From positions 16,361 through 80,360 of the forward strand of contig NZ_JADYVD010000039.1 in assembly GCF_020193575.1 (NCBI RefSeq): 64,000 nt of DNA. The letters run 5' to 3'. Numbering within the stretch: position 1 is the stretch's first letter; each line of letters starts with the position of its first letter. This document shows positions 1 through 8,012 of the stretch, piece after piece. The DNA comes from Ensifer sp. IC4062. Its GTDB lineage: Bacteria; Pseudomonadota; Alphaproteobacteria; Rhizobiales; Rhizobiaceae. The translations under genes and the position numbers were made by a program. The notes under the pieces were generated by a model. It was not told the DNA's origin. It saw nothing but the letters and a program-made list of their open reading frames with translations, and ran no database searches.

Positions 1-92
1 GGTGGCGCCTGAATGATGGCAAAGGTCGCCACGCTCAGGACAAGCAATACCGGAATGGCAGAGGCGATGCGGACAAGCAGAAATCTGAACAT
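1..92 (-). CDS. agpB: AgpB, inner-membrane permease of alpha-galactoside ABC transporter (N-terminus only)
   Basis: Only the first 30 codons are inside the window; the gene continues past base 1. The visible peptide begins MFRFLLVRIASAIPVLLVLS, a short basic stretch followed by a hydrophobic helix. This is the standard N-terminus of DppB/OppB-type permeases, which pair with family-5 peptide-type binding proteins such as the upstream AgpA. The ATG follows agpA on the same strand after a gap of about 120 bp that holds a strong stem-loop. The identity comes from this fragment and from the agp gene order. It would form the first half of the membrane channel for raffinose and melibiose uptake. Confidence 0.75.
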   Translation of the reverse strand, partial: MFRFLLVRIASAIPVLLVLSVATFAIIQAP

Positions 93-164
93 GCCGTTTC
101 CTTCTGTCGTTCGCCGCGCGGGCACCGGTCTTCCCGGCCTCCCGGGCGCATTGAAAGGGCGCGC

Positions 165-203
165 CCATACTTCCGGCCCCCGCGATGGAAGCCGGAAGTA
201 TGG
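165..203 (-). promoter_or_regulatory. Intercistronic stem-loop between agpA and agpB
   Basis: A perfect 13-bp inverted repeat (165-177 against 191-203, arm CCATACTTCCGGC) closes a 13-nt loop just after the agpA stop codon. No T-run follows, so it is more likely a 3'-end stabiliser or partial attenuator than a full terminator. Such hairpins between a binding-protein gene and its permease genes commonly give the binding protein more mRNA than the channel; that role is inferred here. Confidence 0.6.
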
Positions 204-211
204 CTCGAGGC

Positions 212-2293
212 TTAGTTACTCGGCCCGCTCTCGCCGGGCTTGCCGGGAAGCTGTTCCGGGTAGAGCTCGTAGTCGCCCTGCTTGTCGGCTGCGACGAAGA
301 CCCGCTCGCGGATGATCGTATCTTCGGCCCAGTTGAACATGAAGATCGGAGCGCCGGTCGGAATGTTCGAGAAGCGCTTGTTGATGATCAGCGCGCCCGG
401 ATACTCCGTCAGGCCGACCGTATCGACGTTGGTCGTCGCCGTCTTCTGATACTGCTTCATCAACGCCGCCCGCTCGTCATTGTCGTTGCTGGCGATGAAC
501 TTGTTGACGAGATCGACGAGCTCCTGCTCGTACGGCATCAGGTCGACGGTACCGCTTTCAGGGGCACGGTGGTGCCAGCTTGTGCGGGGACCGGTCGGCG
601 CAAGCTGCGTCGTATTCTGCACCACCGACGTCAGTTCCTGATCGTTACGGCGGATAAGCCAGTCGAATTTGCCGGCATATTGCGTCGCGTCGCGCTTTGT
701 GCCGTCAACCGCGTTGATAACGAGCTTGAGACCGAGCTGCTCCATCTGGCCGATCAGGCCCTCGGCAAGGTTGCGGTCGGTTCCGTAGTCGGAATTGACG
801 AGCAGCACGATCTGGACGTCCGCGCCGCCGGCGGTTCCTTCCGGGAAGTTGACGAAGCCGTTGCCGTCCGTGTCCTTGAGCCCGGCCTTTTCGAGCAGCG
901 CCTTGGCGCCTTCGAGGTCAAAGGGATAGTAGATCGTCGACTGGCGGTCGTAGAAGCTCGTGCCGGAGGAAAGCCCGCCCGGATAGATGGCCGTGAACGG
1001 TCCCTTGACCAGCGCTTCGCCGAGCTTCTTGCGGTCGATCGCCATGGTGACGGCCTTGCGGAAGTCGAGATTGCGGTTGAGCTCGCGCACCGCCTGAGCC
1101 CGCGCATCCGGTTCGCCCCAACCATTTGCCGAGAAGTTCAGGCGCAGATTGTAGCCGATGACGCGGGGACCGAAGGCAAGCCGCGCAGGCGCCGCCTCAT
1201 CGGCCGCACGTTTCAGCGACTCGACGAAATTTTCCGGCTGTTCCAGGTTCGAGAAGTCGCCCGAACCGGCAATCGCCTGCACGTCGCGGTCGGCCCAGGT
1301 CGACAGCTTGTAGTGCAATTCGTTGAGGTAAGGCAGCTGGTTGCCGGCTTCGTCCACTTTCCAGTAGTACGGATTGCGGCGCAGCACGATGATGTCATCC
1401 GGCCGATAAGCGACAGGCACCCATGCGCCCATGACAGGAATGTTCAGGTATTCCGCCGGAAAGCCGTTCTTGTACTGGTCATAGGTCGTGCCGGCATATT
1501 TCGGATGCTTTGTCTTCAGGATATGCGACGGACCGGGGCAGAAGGTGCCGTAGGCCATGGCATAGAGATGCTGGCGCGGAAACGCCTCCTTGAAGGTCCA
1601 TTCGACCGTGTATTTGTCGATCTGCTTCAGCGTGGTTCCGACGCCGAAGGTCTCGGGGGTTGCACCGTTCAGCGGGGAAACGTTCGGATCGACGACGTTG
1701 TCCTCCCAGTAGAACATGACGTCCTCGGCGTCGAAGGGATCGCCATCCGACCATTTAGCGCCCTCGATGAGGTGCATGGTCAGCTTGTGGCCGTCTTCGG
1801 ACCACTCCCAGCTTTTCGCAAGGTTCGGCAGCGGCTCCACGTCGGCAGCTTCCACCTGGAAGAGGGGTGCGGTGCGCGTCAGGCATTCGGACATGCCGAT
1901 GTCGATGCCGCCCCAGCCCTGGGTCTGTCCGGCGCTGTAGTTCCAGCCTTCCGGCCGGCCGCCTATGACGTGGCGGAGCACGTCGCCGTAAACGCCGACG
2001 CCGTCGGGCATGTTGCCGGTCTTGAAAACCATCGGCTCCTTCGGCAGCCGCTCGGCAACCGGCGGCAGCTTGCCGGCCTTGACGAATTTCTCCGTGACCC
2101 AATCCGGCTCGTGATATTCCGGCAGGGCCTTGAACTCCAGAAGCGCGTCGCGCGGCACGTAGGTGATCTTGCCCTGCGCCGGGAACGGCGGCTGCTCGGG
2201 CACGACGGTCGGTTCCGACGCCCAGGCCTCGACGGCGAAGGCGGAAATACCAACCAGCAGGGCGGCCGTTATCTTCAATCGGTGCGTTTTCAT
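212..2293 (-). CDS. agpA: AgpA, periplasmic alpha-galactoside-binding protein (family 5 solute-binding protein)
   Basis: This 693-residue protein belongs to the peptide/nickel/oligosaccharide binding-protein family 5, although its ligand should be melibiose, raffinose and related alpha-galactosides. It has a Sec signal peptide (basic MKTHRLK, then a hydrophobic core ending in AWASEP). The long SBP_bac_5 body includes the typical segments LAKSWEWSEDGHKLTMHL and FRKAVTMAIDRKKL. It is larger than usual dipeptide-binding proteins (about 530 residues). It lies downstream of the alpha-galactosidase gene on the same strand and upstream of agpB, and the divergent agpT encodes the expected AraC activator. 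The symbol rests on this locus structure, which matches the S. meliloti agp locus as I recall it. Confidence 0.88.
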   Translation of the reverse strand: MKTHRLKITAALLVGISAFAVEAWASEPTVVPEQPPFPAQGKITYVPRDALLEFKALPEYHEPDWVTEKFVKAGKLPPVAERLPKEPMVFKTGNMPDGVGVYGDVLRHVIGGRPEGWNYSAGQTQGWGGIDIGMSECLTRTAPLFQVEAADVEPLPNLAKSWEWSEDGHKLTMHLIEGAKWSDGDPFDAEDVMFYWEDNVVDPNVSPLNGATPETFGVGTTLKQIDKYTVEWTFKEAFPRQHLYAMAYGTFCPGPSHILKTKHPKYAGTTYDQYKNGFPAEYLNIPVMGAWVPVAYRPDDIIVLRRNPYYWKVDEAGNQLPYLNELHYKLSTWADRDVQAIAGSGDFSNLEQPENFVESLKRAADEAAPARLAFGPRVIGYNLRLNFSANGWGEPDARAQAVRELNRNLDFRKAVTMAIDRKKLGEALVKGPFTAIYPGGLSSGTSFYDRQSTIYYPFDLEGAKALLEKAGLKDTDGNGFVNFPEGTAGGADVQIVLLVNSDYGTDRNLAEGLIGQMEQLGLKLVINAVDGTKRDATQYAGKFDWLIRRNDQELTSVVQNTTQLAPTGPRTSWHHRAPESGTVDLMPYEQELVDLVNKFIASNDNDERAALMKQYQKTATTNVDTVGLTEYPGALIINKRFSNIPTGAPIFMFNWAEDTIIRERVFVAADKQGDYELYPEQLPGKPGESGPSN

Positions 2294-2412
2294 TGCCTCA
2301 GGTTCTCCCTCCTGTCATCGCCACGCCGGGGCGGGTGGCGCTCCTCCTAACTGTCGCCGGCATCGAGCAGCCGGGGCAGCCGCGTCTCCTCACGCGGATG
2401 CCGTAAAGCACG

Positions 2413-2432
2413 GCCGCCGGTCAGCCGGCGGC
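2413..2432 (-). promoter_or_regulatory. GC-rich hairpin enclosing the agaL1 stop codon
   Basis: An 8-bp perfect stem (GCCGCCGG / CCGGCGGC) has the agaL1 TGA in its 4-nt loop. It sits at the agaL1-agpA junction without a T-run. It could affect termination of translation or mRNA stability; no function is shown. Confidence 0.35.
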
Positions 2433-3878
2433 GCGTTTTTCCTGACGGATTTCCTCGATCGAGCGCACCTCGCGGCGCGCCGCGCCCTTCCAGTCGCGGG
2501 TCTTGACCGTCGCGCGGGCCAGCCGCTCCTTCGCGGCGTCGATCGCGTGGGCGTATTGCGGCAGCCATTCGGCCTCAGCGACGACCATCTCGTCGACCAT
2601 CTGCCACACCTCTTCCGGCGTGCAGATGGCGCCGACCAGCGGGTCGTGCAGCACCGCGAGCTTCAGAAGCTCGATGTCGCCCGAAATCGCCGCATGGACC
2701 GACATGCGCTGGACATTGATCGACGAAATGCAGGTGGCCGCACAGGCCTCCGGCAGCGTGATACCCGACACCATGTTGATGCCAAAGCGATCGACGAAGC
2801 CGGGCGATTCGATAATCGCATCCGCCGGCAGGTTGGTGATGACGCCGTTGTTCTTGACGTTGAAGTGGCCGCGATAGACCCGCCCCGTCTCGAGCGCCTC
2901 GAGAATATGGCTCGCATGCTCGTTCGAACGCTTCGCCGGATCGATCGGCTTGCCGGCGGAAGCCAAGAGCTGCGGATATTCCGTTTCGAACCAGTTGCGG
3001 GTTTCGGTCGAGTAACGCAGATAACCGCCGGTCTCGCCATGAATCCAGTCCGACATATCGATCCATTTGGTGATCTCTTCCGGACGCTTGCGGTACCAGG
3101 GCAGGTATTCCGAAAGATGGCCGTTGCTTTCCGTCGAATAGACGCCGAAGCGCTTCAGGACGTCGATCCTGAGCTTTTCCTGTTTGGAGAAGACCGGATG
3201 GGCCTCAAAGGCGGCAACAAGCTCGTCCTTGCCGACCTTGCGGCCGTTGACGCGCACGTCGATGAACCAGGTCTGGTGGTTGATGCCAGAGCAGATGTAG
3301 TCGAGCTCGCCGTCCGTGGCGCCGAGGATTTCCGCAATCTGCTCGGCCCCGTGCTGGACGCCATGGCAGAGACCGACCGTGTCGACCTTGCCGTATTCGA
3401 TCGCGGCCCAGGTGTTCATCGCCATCGGGTTCGCATAGTTCAGGAATTTGGCGCCGGGTTCGGCGACCTCGCGGATGTCCTTGCAGAAGTCGAGGATGAC
3501 CGGAATGTTGCGCTGGCCGTAGAGAATACCGCCAGCGCAGATCGTATCGCCGACGCACTGGTCGACGCCGTATTTCAGCGGAATGCGGATATCGTCGGCA
3601 TAGGCGCCGAGCCCGCCCACCCGAACGCAGCTGATGATATAGCGCGCGCCTTCGAGCGCTTGGCGACGATCGGTGGTGGCCGTCACCCGCGTCGGCAGCC
3701 TGTTCGCCTCGACGATCCGGTCGAGGATCGTCTTGATCATGCTGAGGTTGTGCTCGCTCAGATCGGTTAGCGCGAATTCGACGTCCTGGAGCTCCGGCAC
3801 GGAAAGAATGTCGGTGAAAAGCTTCTTGGTGAAGCCGATGCTGCCGGCCCCGATAATGGCGATCTTGAAGCGGCTCAT
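2421..3878 (-). CDS. agaL1: Alpha-galactosidase, glycoside hydrolase family 4 (NAD- and metal-dependent)
   Basis: The protein has 485 residues and hydrolyses alpha-galactosides such as melibiose in the cytoplasm by the unusual GH4 redox-elimination route. The N-terminal Rossmann fold starts FKIAIIGAGSIGFTKKLF (NAD binding). The GH4 metal-site segment GLCHGVQHG is present, as are NYANPMAMNTWA and SGINHQTWFIDVR, matching MelA. I chose the ATG at 3878, 12 nt after a GGAGG-like site, over an upstream in-frame start that would add 18 untypical residues. It is the first gene of the agaL1-agpA-agpB operon and is divergent from agpT, whose product should activate it in response to alpha-galactosides. 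Annotated elsewhere as melA or agaL. Confidence 0.9.
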   Translation of the reverse strand: MSRFKIAIIGAGSIGFTKKLFTDILSVPELQDVEFALTDLSEHNLSMIKTILDRIVEANRLPTRVTATTDRRQALEGARYIISCVRVGGLGAYADDIRIPLKYGVDQCVGDTICAGGILYGQRNIPVILDFCKDIREVAEPGAKFLNYANPMAMNTWAAIEYGKVDTVGLCHGVQHGAEQIAEILGATDGELDYICSGINHQTWFIDVRVNGRKVGKDELVAAFEAHPVFSKQEKLRIDVLKRFGVYSTESNGHLSEYLPWYRKRPEEITKWIDMSDWIHGETGGYLRYSTETRNWFETEYPQLLASAGKPIDPAKRSNEHASHILEALETGRVYRGHFNVKNNGVITNLPADAIIESPGFVDRFGINMVSGITLPEACAATCISSINVQRMSVHAAISGDIELLKLAVLHDPLVGAICTPEEVWQMVDEMVVAEAEWLPQYAHAIDAAKERLARATVKTRDWKGAARREVRSIEEIRQEKRAAG

Positions 3879-4008
3879 AGTCGTCTCGTCCCTCCTCGTC
3901 CTGCAGAATTCGCGCAATAAGGGTAAAATCAAGTCATCGGATTGACCTTGATCGCAGAGTGCGATCTCTTCCTCCCGAGCCCTTCATCCTTGCGGAAAGG
4001 CATTCGTC

Positions 4009-4039
4009 TTGCGTGATCTGTCGCCATTATGTGTATAAT
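4009..4039 (+). promoter_or_regulatory. Possible sigma-70 promoter of agpT
   Basis: A perfect TATAAT (4034-4039) lies 33 bp before the chosen agpT ATG. A weak -35-like TTGCGT (4009-4014) lies 19 bp upstream of it, which is slightly long spacing. Confidence 0.35.
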
Positions 4040-4071
4040 CGACCGTGCGACTAGAGAGGTATTGTGCTTTC

Positions 4072-5007
4072 ATGGGTAATTCTGTGCTGCAGGATTTGAT
4101 CGACCATGGCCCGGTGATGCGGACCGTTTCCCTGCCCCGGGGAAGGCAGAGCCTGCACACCATGCCGACCAGCACCGGTTATGAAATAAGGACCGACGCG
4201 ACCTACAACTGGGACGGACGGAAGCGCGGTCAGACGCCGTTCACCGTGCTGCAGCACACGATCGGCGGCGCTGGCAACCTGCGCTACGAGAACCGCACCT
4301 ATCGCCTGCGCGAAGGCGACACGTTGCTCCTGCTTGTGCCGCACAATCATCGCTACTGGCTGGAGGACGGCGGCCGCTGGGAGTTCTTCTGGATATCGAT
4401 GAACGGCGAGGAGGCTCTGCGCATCCATCGCGCGATCCTGGCAGTCACGGGCCCGGTGCTGCAGCTGCAGCCTGAAACGATCGAGCATCTCGCCGATTGC
4501 AGCCTGCGGCTCATCACCGGCGGCGAGACGCCGGGTCGCGCCTCGGCGATCGCCTACGAGGCGGCGATGGCGCTCTATGACGACGTCTTCGGCTCGCACC
4601 CGGTTTTCAGCCAGGAATACCGGACGATGCAACACGTCATCGATTACATCATGGCGAACCTCGAAAAGCCGCTGCCGGTCGAGGAACTGGCAAGGGTCTC
4701 GGGCCTCAGCCGTGCGCATTTCTCGCGCGTCTTCGCCGCCAGCGAAGGCATGCCGCCCGCTGAATTCGTCCTGCAAAAGCGGCTGCAGCGGGCGGTGAAG
4801 CTGCTTACCAAGGCCGCGGACCTGCCGGTCAAGGAAGTCGCCATCATGTCCGGCTTTGACGACCCGAACTACTTCGCCAAGGTCTTTCGCCGCGTCTTCG
4901 GCGCAAGCCCCACCGAGTTCCGCACCACGGGGATGTATGCGAGCGTACCCGCCAAAACTTCGAAGGCGACCGAATCCGTGACTGCGCTGGCTGCTGCTCG
5001 CGATTGA
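4072..5007 (+). CDS. agpT: AgpT, AraC/XylS-family transcriptional activator
   Basis: A 311-residue regulator. The N-terminal half is a cupin-like sugar-sensing domain (pattern around YRLREGDTLLLLVPHNHRYW). The C-terminal about 100 residues carry two helix-turn-helix units: the first is in LEKPLPVEELARVSGLSRAH, the second in the segment VKEVAIMSGFDDPNYFAKVF. It is transcribed divergently from agaL1-agpA, and should activate that operon on alpha-galactosides, as described for S. meliloti AgpT. The ATG at 4072 follows GAGAGG; a GTG at 4045 would add nine residues and has no ribosome site. Confidence 0.87.
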   Translation: MGNSVLQDLIDHGPVMRTVSLPRGRQSLHTMPTSTGYEIRTDATYNWDGRKRGQTPFTVLQHTIGGAGNLRYENRTYRLREGDTLLLLVPHNHRYWLEDGGRWEFFWISMNGEEALRIHRAILAVTGPVLQLQPETIEHLADCSLRLITGGETPGRASAIAYEAAMALYDDVFGSHPVFSQEYRTMQHVIDYIMANLEKPLPVEELARVSGLSRAHFSRVFAASEGMPPAEFVLQKRLQRAVKLLTKAADLPVKEVAIMSGFDDPNYFAKVFRRVFGASPTEFRTTGMYASVPAKTSKATESVTALAAARD

Positions 5008-5154
5008 AGCGGTGAGTTGCCGCTTGAGCAGGCGAGCGGGATCGCTCGCTCGCCGCGCGGGGGTCGGCCGCCCGAGGAACAAAGCATGGGCTTCCCTGTT
5101 GGATGCAAAGGTCCGGCTCACGGCATGGACTGATGACACCCGCGAGGAACAGAC

Positions 5155-6654
5155 ATGCCCGAAGCACCGGATTCAAGCAGCTATTGGAACGCCACCTGCG
5201 ACGCTCCGAACTTTCCCAGTCTGCAGCAGGATACCACCACCGATATCGTCATTGTCGGCGGCGGCATCGTCGGTGTCACGACGGCGCGCCTCCTCAAGGA
5301 CCAAGGCTTGCGTGTCGTCCTGCTGGAGGCGCACAGGATAGGCCGGCAGGTGACGGGCAGGTCAACCGCCAAGGTGACCTCCCAGCACGGGCTCATCTAT
5401 CAGACGCTCGAGCAGAAGTTCGATGCGGACCGCGCCCGCCTATATGGCGAGGCGCAGCAGAGCGCGATCGGAAAGATCCGCAGTCTCGCCCGCGAGCATT
5501 CGATCGATTGCGACATCGAGGAGAAGTCGGCCTTCGTCTATACCCGCGAGCAAAAATCGGTCGCTCGAATAGAGAAGGAAGCGGAAGTGGCGCGGCGCCT
5601 CGGACTGCCGGCCGCCCTCACCCGCGACACAGGACTGCCCTTCGAAGTATCGAGCGCGATACGCTTCGATGGCCAGGCGCAATTCCACCCCACCAAATAT
5701 GTGGCGGGACTGGCGCAGACGATCCCCGGCGATGACAGCCATGTTTTCGAGAACAGCGCGGTCACGGATTGGGAGCCGACGCGTGTGGTCACGCGGATGG
5801 GCAGCGTCAGCGCACGCCAGGTCGTCATGGCAACCCATCTTCCGCTCGGCCAGATCGGCGGCTTCTACGCCGCGGCTCACCCCTATGCGGAGCCCGTTGC
5901 CGCCGCTCGTATCCAGAGCCCGCCGCCGGGCATGTATATCAGTGTCGATCATCCCGGTCACTCGATCCGCACCCATAGGCGGGAAAACGGAGAGGTTTAC
6001 GCGATCGTCGCGGGCGAAAGCTTCAAGCCGGGCCATACCGATGATGAGCGCCAATACATGGTGGATCTGCAGCGCTGGCTGCGGGAAAACTTCGATGCGG
6101 GACCCATCGAGTACCGGTGGGTCAACGAGGATTACTCGTCCGTCGACAAGCTGCCCTTCGTCGGCTGGTCCGCGAGCAAGGACGGCTACCTTGTCGCAAC
6201 CGGGTTCGCCGCCTGGGGAATTTCAAACGGGACCGCCGCCGCGATGATTCTTGCGGAGCTTGCGGCTGGCAATGACCACCGCTGGCTGTCGCTGTTCGAC
6301 GCCAACCGTACGACGGTCATCGGCGGAGCCGCGCAGTACGTAAAGGAGAATGCGATGGTCGGCGCCCACCTGGTGGGCGGCTATCTCTCTCGCAAACTGC
6401 ATTCCTTTGACGAGCTTCCGCCGGGGCAGGCGGCGATCATGCGGATCGACGGCAAACATGTTGCCGCCTACAAGGACGATGAGGGCCGCGTGCACAGCGT
6501 GTCGGCCGTATGCTCGCACATGGGCTGCATCGTGGGCTGGAACGAGACCGATCGCACTTGGGACTGTCCCTGCCACGGATCGCGTTTCCGGCTCGATGGA
6601 GAGGTTCTACACGGGCCGGCAATCAAGCCGCTCGGCTCCGGCATCGCCCGGTGA
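5155..6654 (+). CDS. FAD-dependent oxidoreductase with C-terminal Rieske [2Fe-2S] domain
   Basis: A 499-residue fusion. Residues about 25-60 form a dinucleotide-binding motif (DIVIVGGGIVGVTTARLL) of the DAO-type glycine-oxidase-like family. The C-terminal 90 residues are a Rieske ferredoxin with CSHMGC and CPCHGS, the Cys-His/Cys-His cluster ligands. The pairing suggests an amine- or amino-acid-type substrate oxidised by FAD, with electrons handed to an internal iron-sulfur centre; the substrate is unknown. No signal peptide is seen. The ATG follows GAGGAACAGAC. It stands alone between agpT and lacR, with no sign of operon linkage. Homologous fusions occur in Bacillus and Rhizobiales and remain largely uncharacterised. 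Confidence 0.85.
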   Translation: MPEAPDSSSYWNATCDAPNFPSLQQDTTTDIVIVGGGIVGVTTARLLKDQGLRVVLLEAHRIGRQVTGRSTAKVTSQHGLIYQTLEQKFDADRARLYGEAQQSAIGKIRSLAREHSIDCDIEEKSAFVYTREQKSVARIEKEAEVARRLGLPAALTRDTGLPFEVSSAIRFDGQAQFHPTKYVAGLAQTIPGDDSHVFENSAVTDWEPTRVVTRMGSVSARQVVMATHLPLGQIGGFYAAAHPYAEPVAAARIQSPPPGMYISVDHPGHSIRTHRRENGEVYAIVAGESFKPGHTDDERQYMVDLQRWLRENFDAGPIEYRWVNEDYSSVDKLPFVGWSASKDGYLVATGFAAWGISNGTAAAMILAELAAGNDHRWLSLFDANRTTVIGGAAQYVKENAMVGAHLVGGYLSRKLHSFDELPPGQAAIMRIDGKHVAAYKDDEGRVHSVSAVCSHMGCIVGWNETDRTWDCPCHGSRFRLDGEVLHGPAIKPLGSGIAR

Positions 6655-6753
6655 ACGGCCGCTGCAGTACGCGCACCCGCTCCGATTTCGACAGCTTTAG
6701 CTTCTCTCGAGGCGAGTTTCCAAAAACTGCCGCTTGCAAATGAAGCGGCGTTA

Positions 6754-6765
6754 GTAAAAATTTAC
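6754..6765. promoter_or_regulatory. LacR operator, copy 1 (upstream of lacR)
   Basis: GTAAAAATTTAC is a 12-mer with 5-bp inverted arms. It occurs about 100 bp before lacR and identically at 7909-7920 before lacE. The shared block extends to AGTAAAAATTTAC-N-GA. Two identical sites flanking a LacI-type gene indicate its operator, with autoregulation at this copy. Confidence 0.7.
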
Positions 6766-6865
6766 CGATGCACTCGCGCCAAGATCGTGTTCCCACGCTT
6801 GCCGCGTGGCATCGACCAATGATTCCTGATAATCGGCGGGCGGCTGAGACGAGGACAAGTGCAAC

Positions 6866-7900
6866 ATGGTTACGATAAAGGAAATCGCTTCGGCGGTCGG
6901 CGTTTCATCGGCGACCGTTTCGCGGGTCTTGAACTACGATCCGACGTTGTCGATTTCCACCAGGAAGCGCCAGGCAATCATCGAGACGGCGGAGGCGCTC
7001 AACTATGCAACGCCGCGCAACCGCAGCCGGGCCGCAGCACAGGGCGTCGGCGCCGGGCTGAAGATCGCACTCGTCCATTTCCTCGATCCGGCCCAGGAAC
7101 TTGCAGATCCCTATTATGTCGGCGTCAGGCTCGGCATCGAAAGCCGCTGCCAGGCGCTGAAGAGCGAGGTCGTCAAGGTCTTCCTGACCGGGAGCGCACC
7201 CGAAGCGGCAATGCTGGAGGGAGCCTCGGGCGTGGTGGCCGTTGGCCACTACTATGGCGATGAGCTCGAGTGGCTGCGCCGCCATAGCCGGCATCTGGTG
7301 TTCGCCGATTATGCGCCTGCCGGAGACGTGGACGACGCCGTGCTGAGCGACGTTTCCCTCGCCATGAGCCGGCTCTTGGCAGCCATTCACGGCATGGGCT
7401 ATCGCCGCATCGGCTTCATCGGCTGGATCGACGCCTTCTACGGCCCCGACAACATCCATGCGGAACGTCGCTGCCGCACCTACATCGACTGGATGAGCAA
7501 AGCCGGGCTCTATGATCCGGAATTGTGCATGGTCGAGCGAATGACACCAGACAGCGGCTATACGCTCGCCAAGGCGATGCTGACGAAGCCCAATCCACCG
7601 ACAGTCCTGATCACCTGCAACGACAACATGGCCCTTGGCGCCTACAGGGCGATCCACGAGATGGGCCTCCGGATCCCGCAGGACGTCGCGGTCGCGAGTT
7701 TCAACGACATTCCCGTCGCCCAGTTTCTGGGTCCTCCGCTGTCCACAGTGAAGATCCCAGCGGAATTGATCGGCGAGACGGCGGTCGACCTGCTTCTTGA
7801 GCGCCTTTCCGGGCGCGAGATCGCCAAAAAGGTGGTTCTCGGAACCGAGATCATCTGGCGCGGCAGCACGCCCGCACCTGCCGCCGCCGCGGCTGAGTGA
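6866..7900 (+). CDS. lacR: LacR, LacI-family repressor of the lactose operon
   Basis: A 344-residue LacI/GalR protein. The N-terminal helix-turn-helix is VTIKEIASAVGVSSATVSRV (residues 2-21), followed by the hinge helix and a periplasmic-binding-protein-like sugar domain. The segment PTVLITCNDNMALGAYRAI is typical of the effector domain. It ends 112 bp before lacE on the same strand, and identical palindromes precede both genes. By position it represses lacEFGZ1K1 and itself, with a beta-galactoside as inducer. The start ATG follows GAGGACAAG at slightly long spacing. Confidence 0.87.
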   Translation: MVTIKEIASAVGVSSATVSRVLNYDPTLSISTRKRQAIIETAEALNYATPRNRSRAAAQGVGAGLKIALVHFLDPAQELADPYYVGVRLGIESRCQALKSEVVKVFLTGSAPEAAMLEGASGVVAVGHYYGDELEWLRRHSRHLVFADYAPAGDVDDAVLSDVSLAMSRLLAAIHGMGYRRIGFIGWIDAFYGPDNIHAERRCRTYIDWMSKAGLYDPELCMVERMTPDSGYTLAKAMLTKPNPPTVLITCNDNMALGAYRAIHEMGLRIPQDVAVASFNDIPVAQFLGPPLSTVKIPAELIGETAVDLLLERLSGREIAKKVVLGTEIIWRGSTPAPAAAAAE

Positions 7901-7908
7901 AAACCGAA

Positions 7909-7920
7909 GTAAAAATTTAC
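7909..7920. promoter_or_regulatory. LacR operator, copy 2 (upstream of lacE)
   Basis: This is the second perfect copy of GTAAAAATTTAC, starting 8 bp after the lacR stop codon and 93 bp before the lacE ATG. It should be the repressor site controlling lacEFGZ1K1. Confidence 0.72.
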
Positions 7921-8012
7921 TGAAAATATTGCCTCCTTCCCGATTTTGAGAAATACTCCGCGCCGAGACAGGGAGGACTGTCTCGGGGAACACGAGATTC
8001 CGGGAGGAAACA

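Noticed and set aside
185..2350. Long forward-strand ORF of 721 codons opposite agpA
   Set aside because: It is the antisense shadow of agpA in high-GC DNA. It has no family resemblance, while agpA shows a signal peptide and family motifs.
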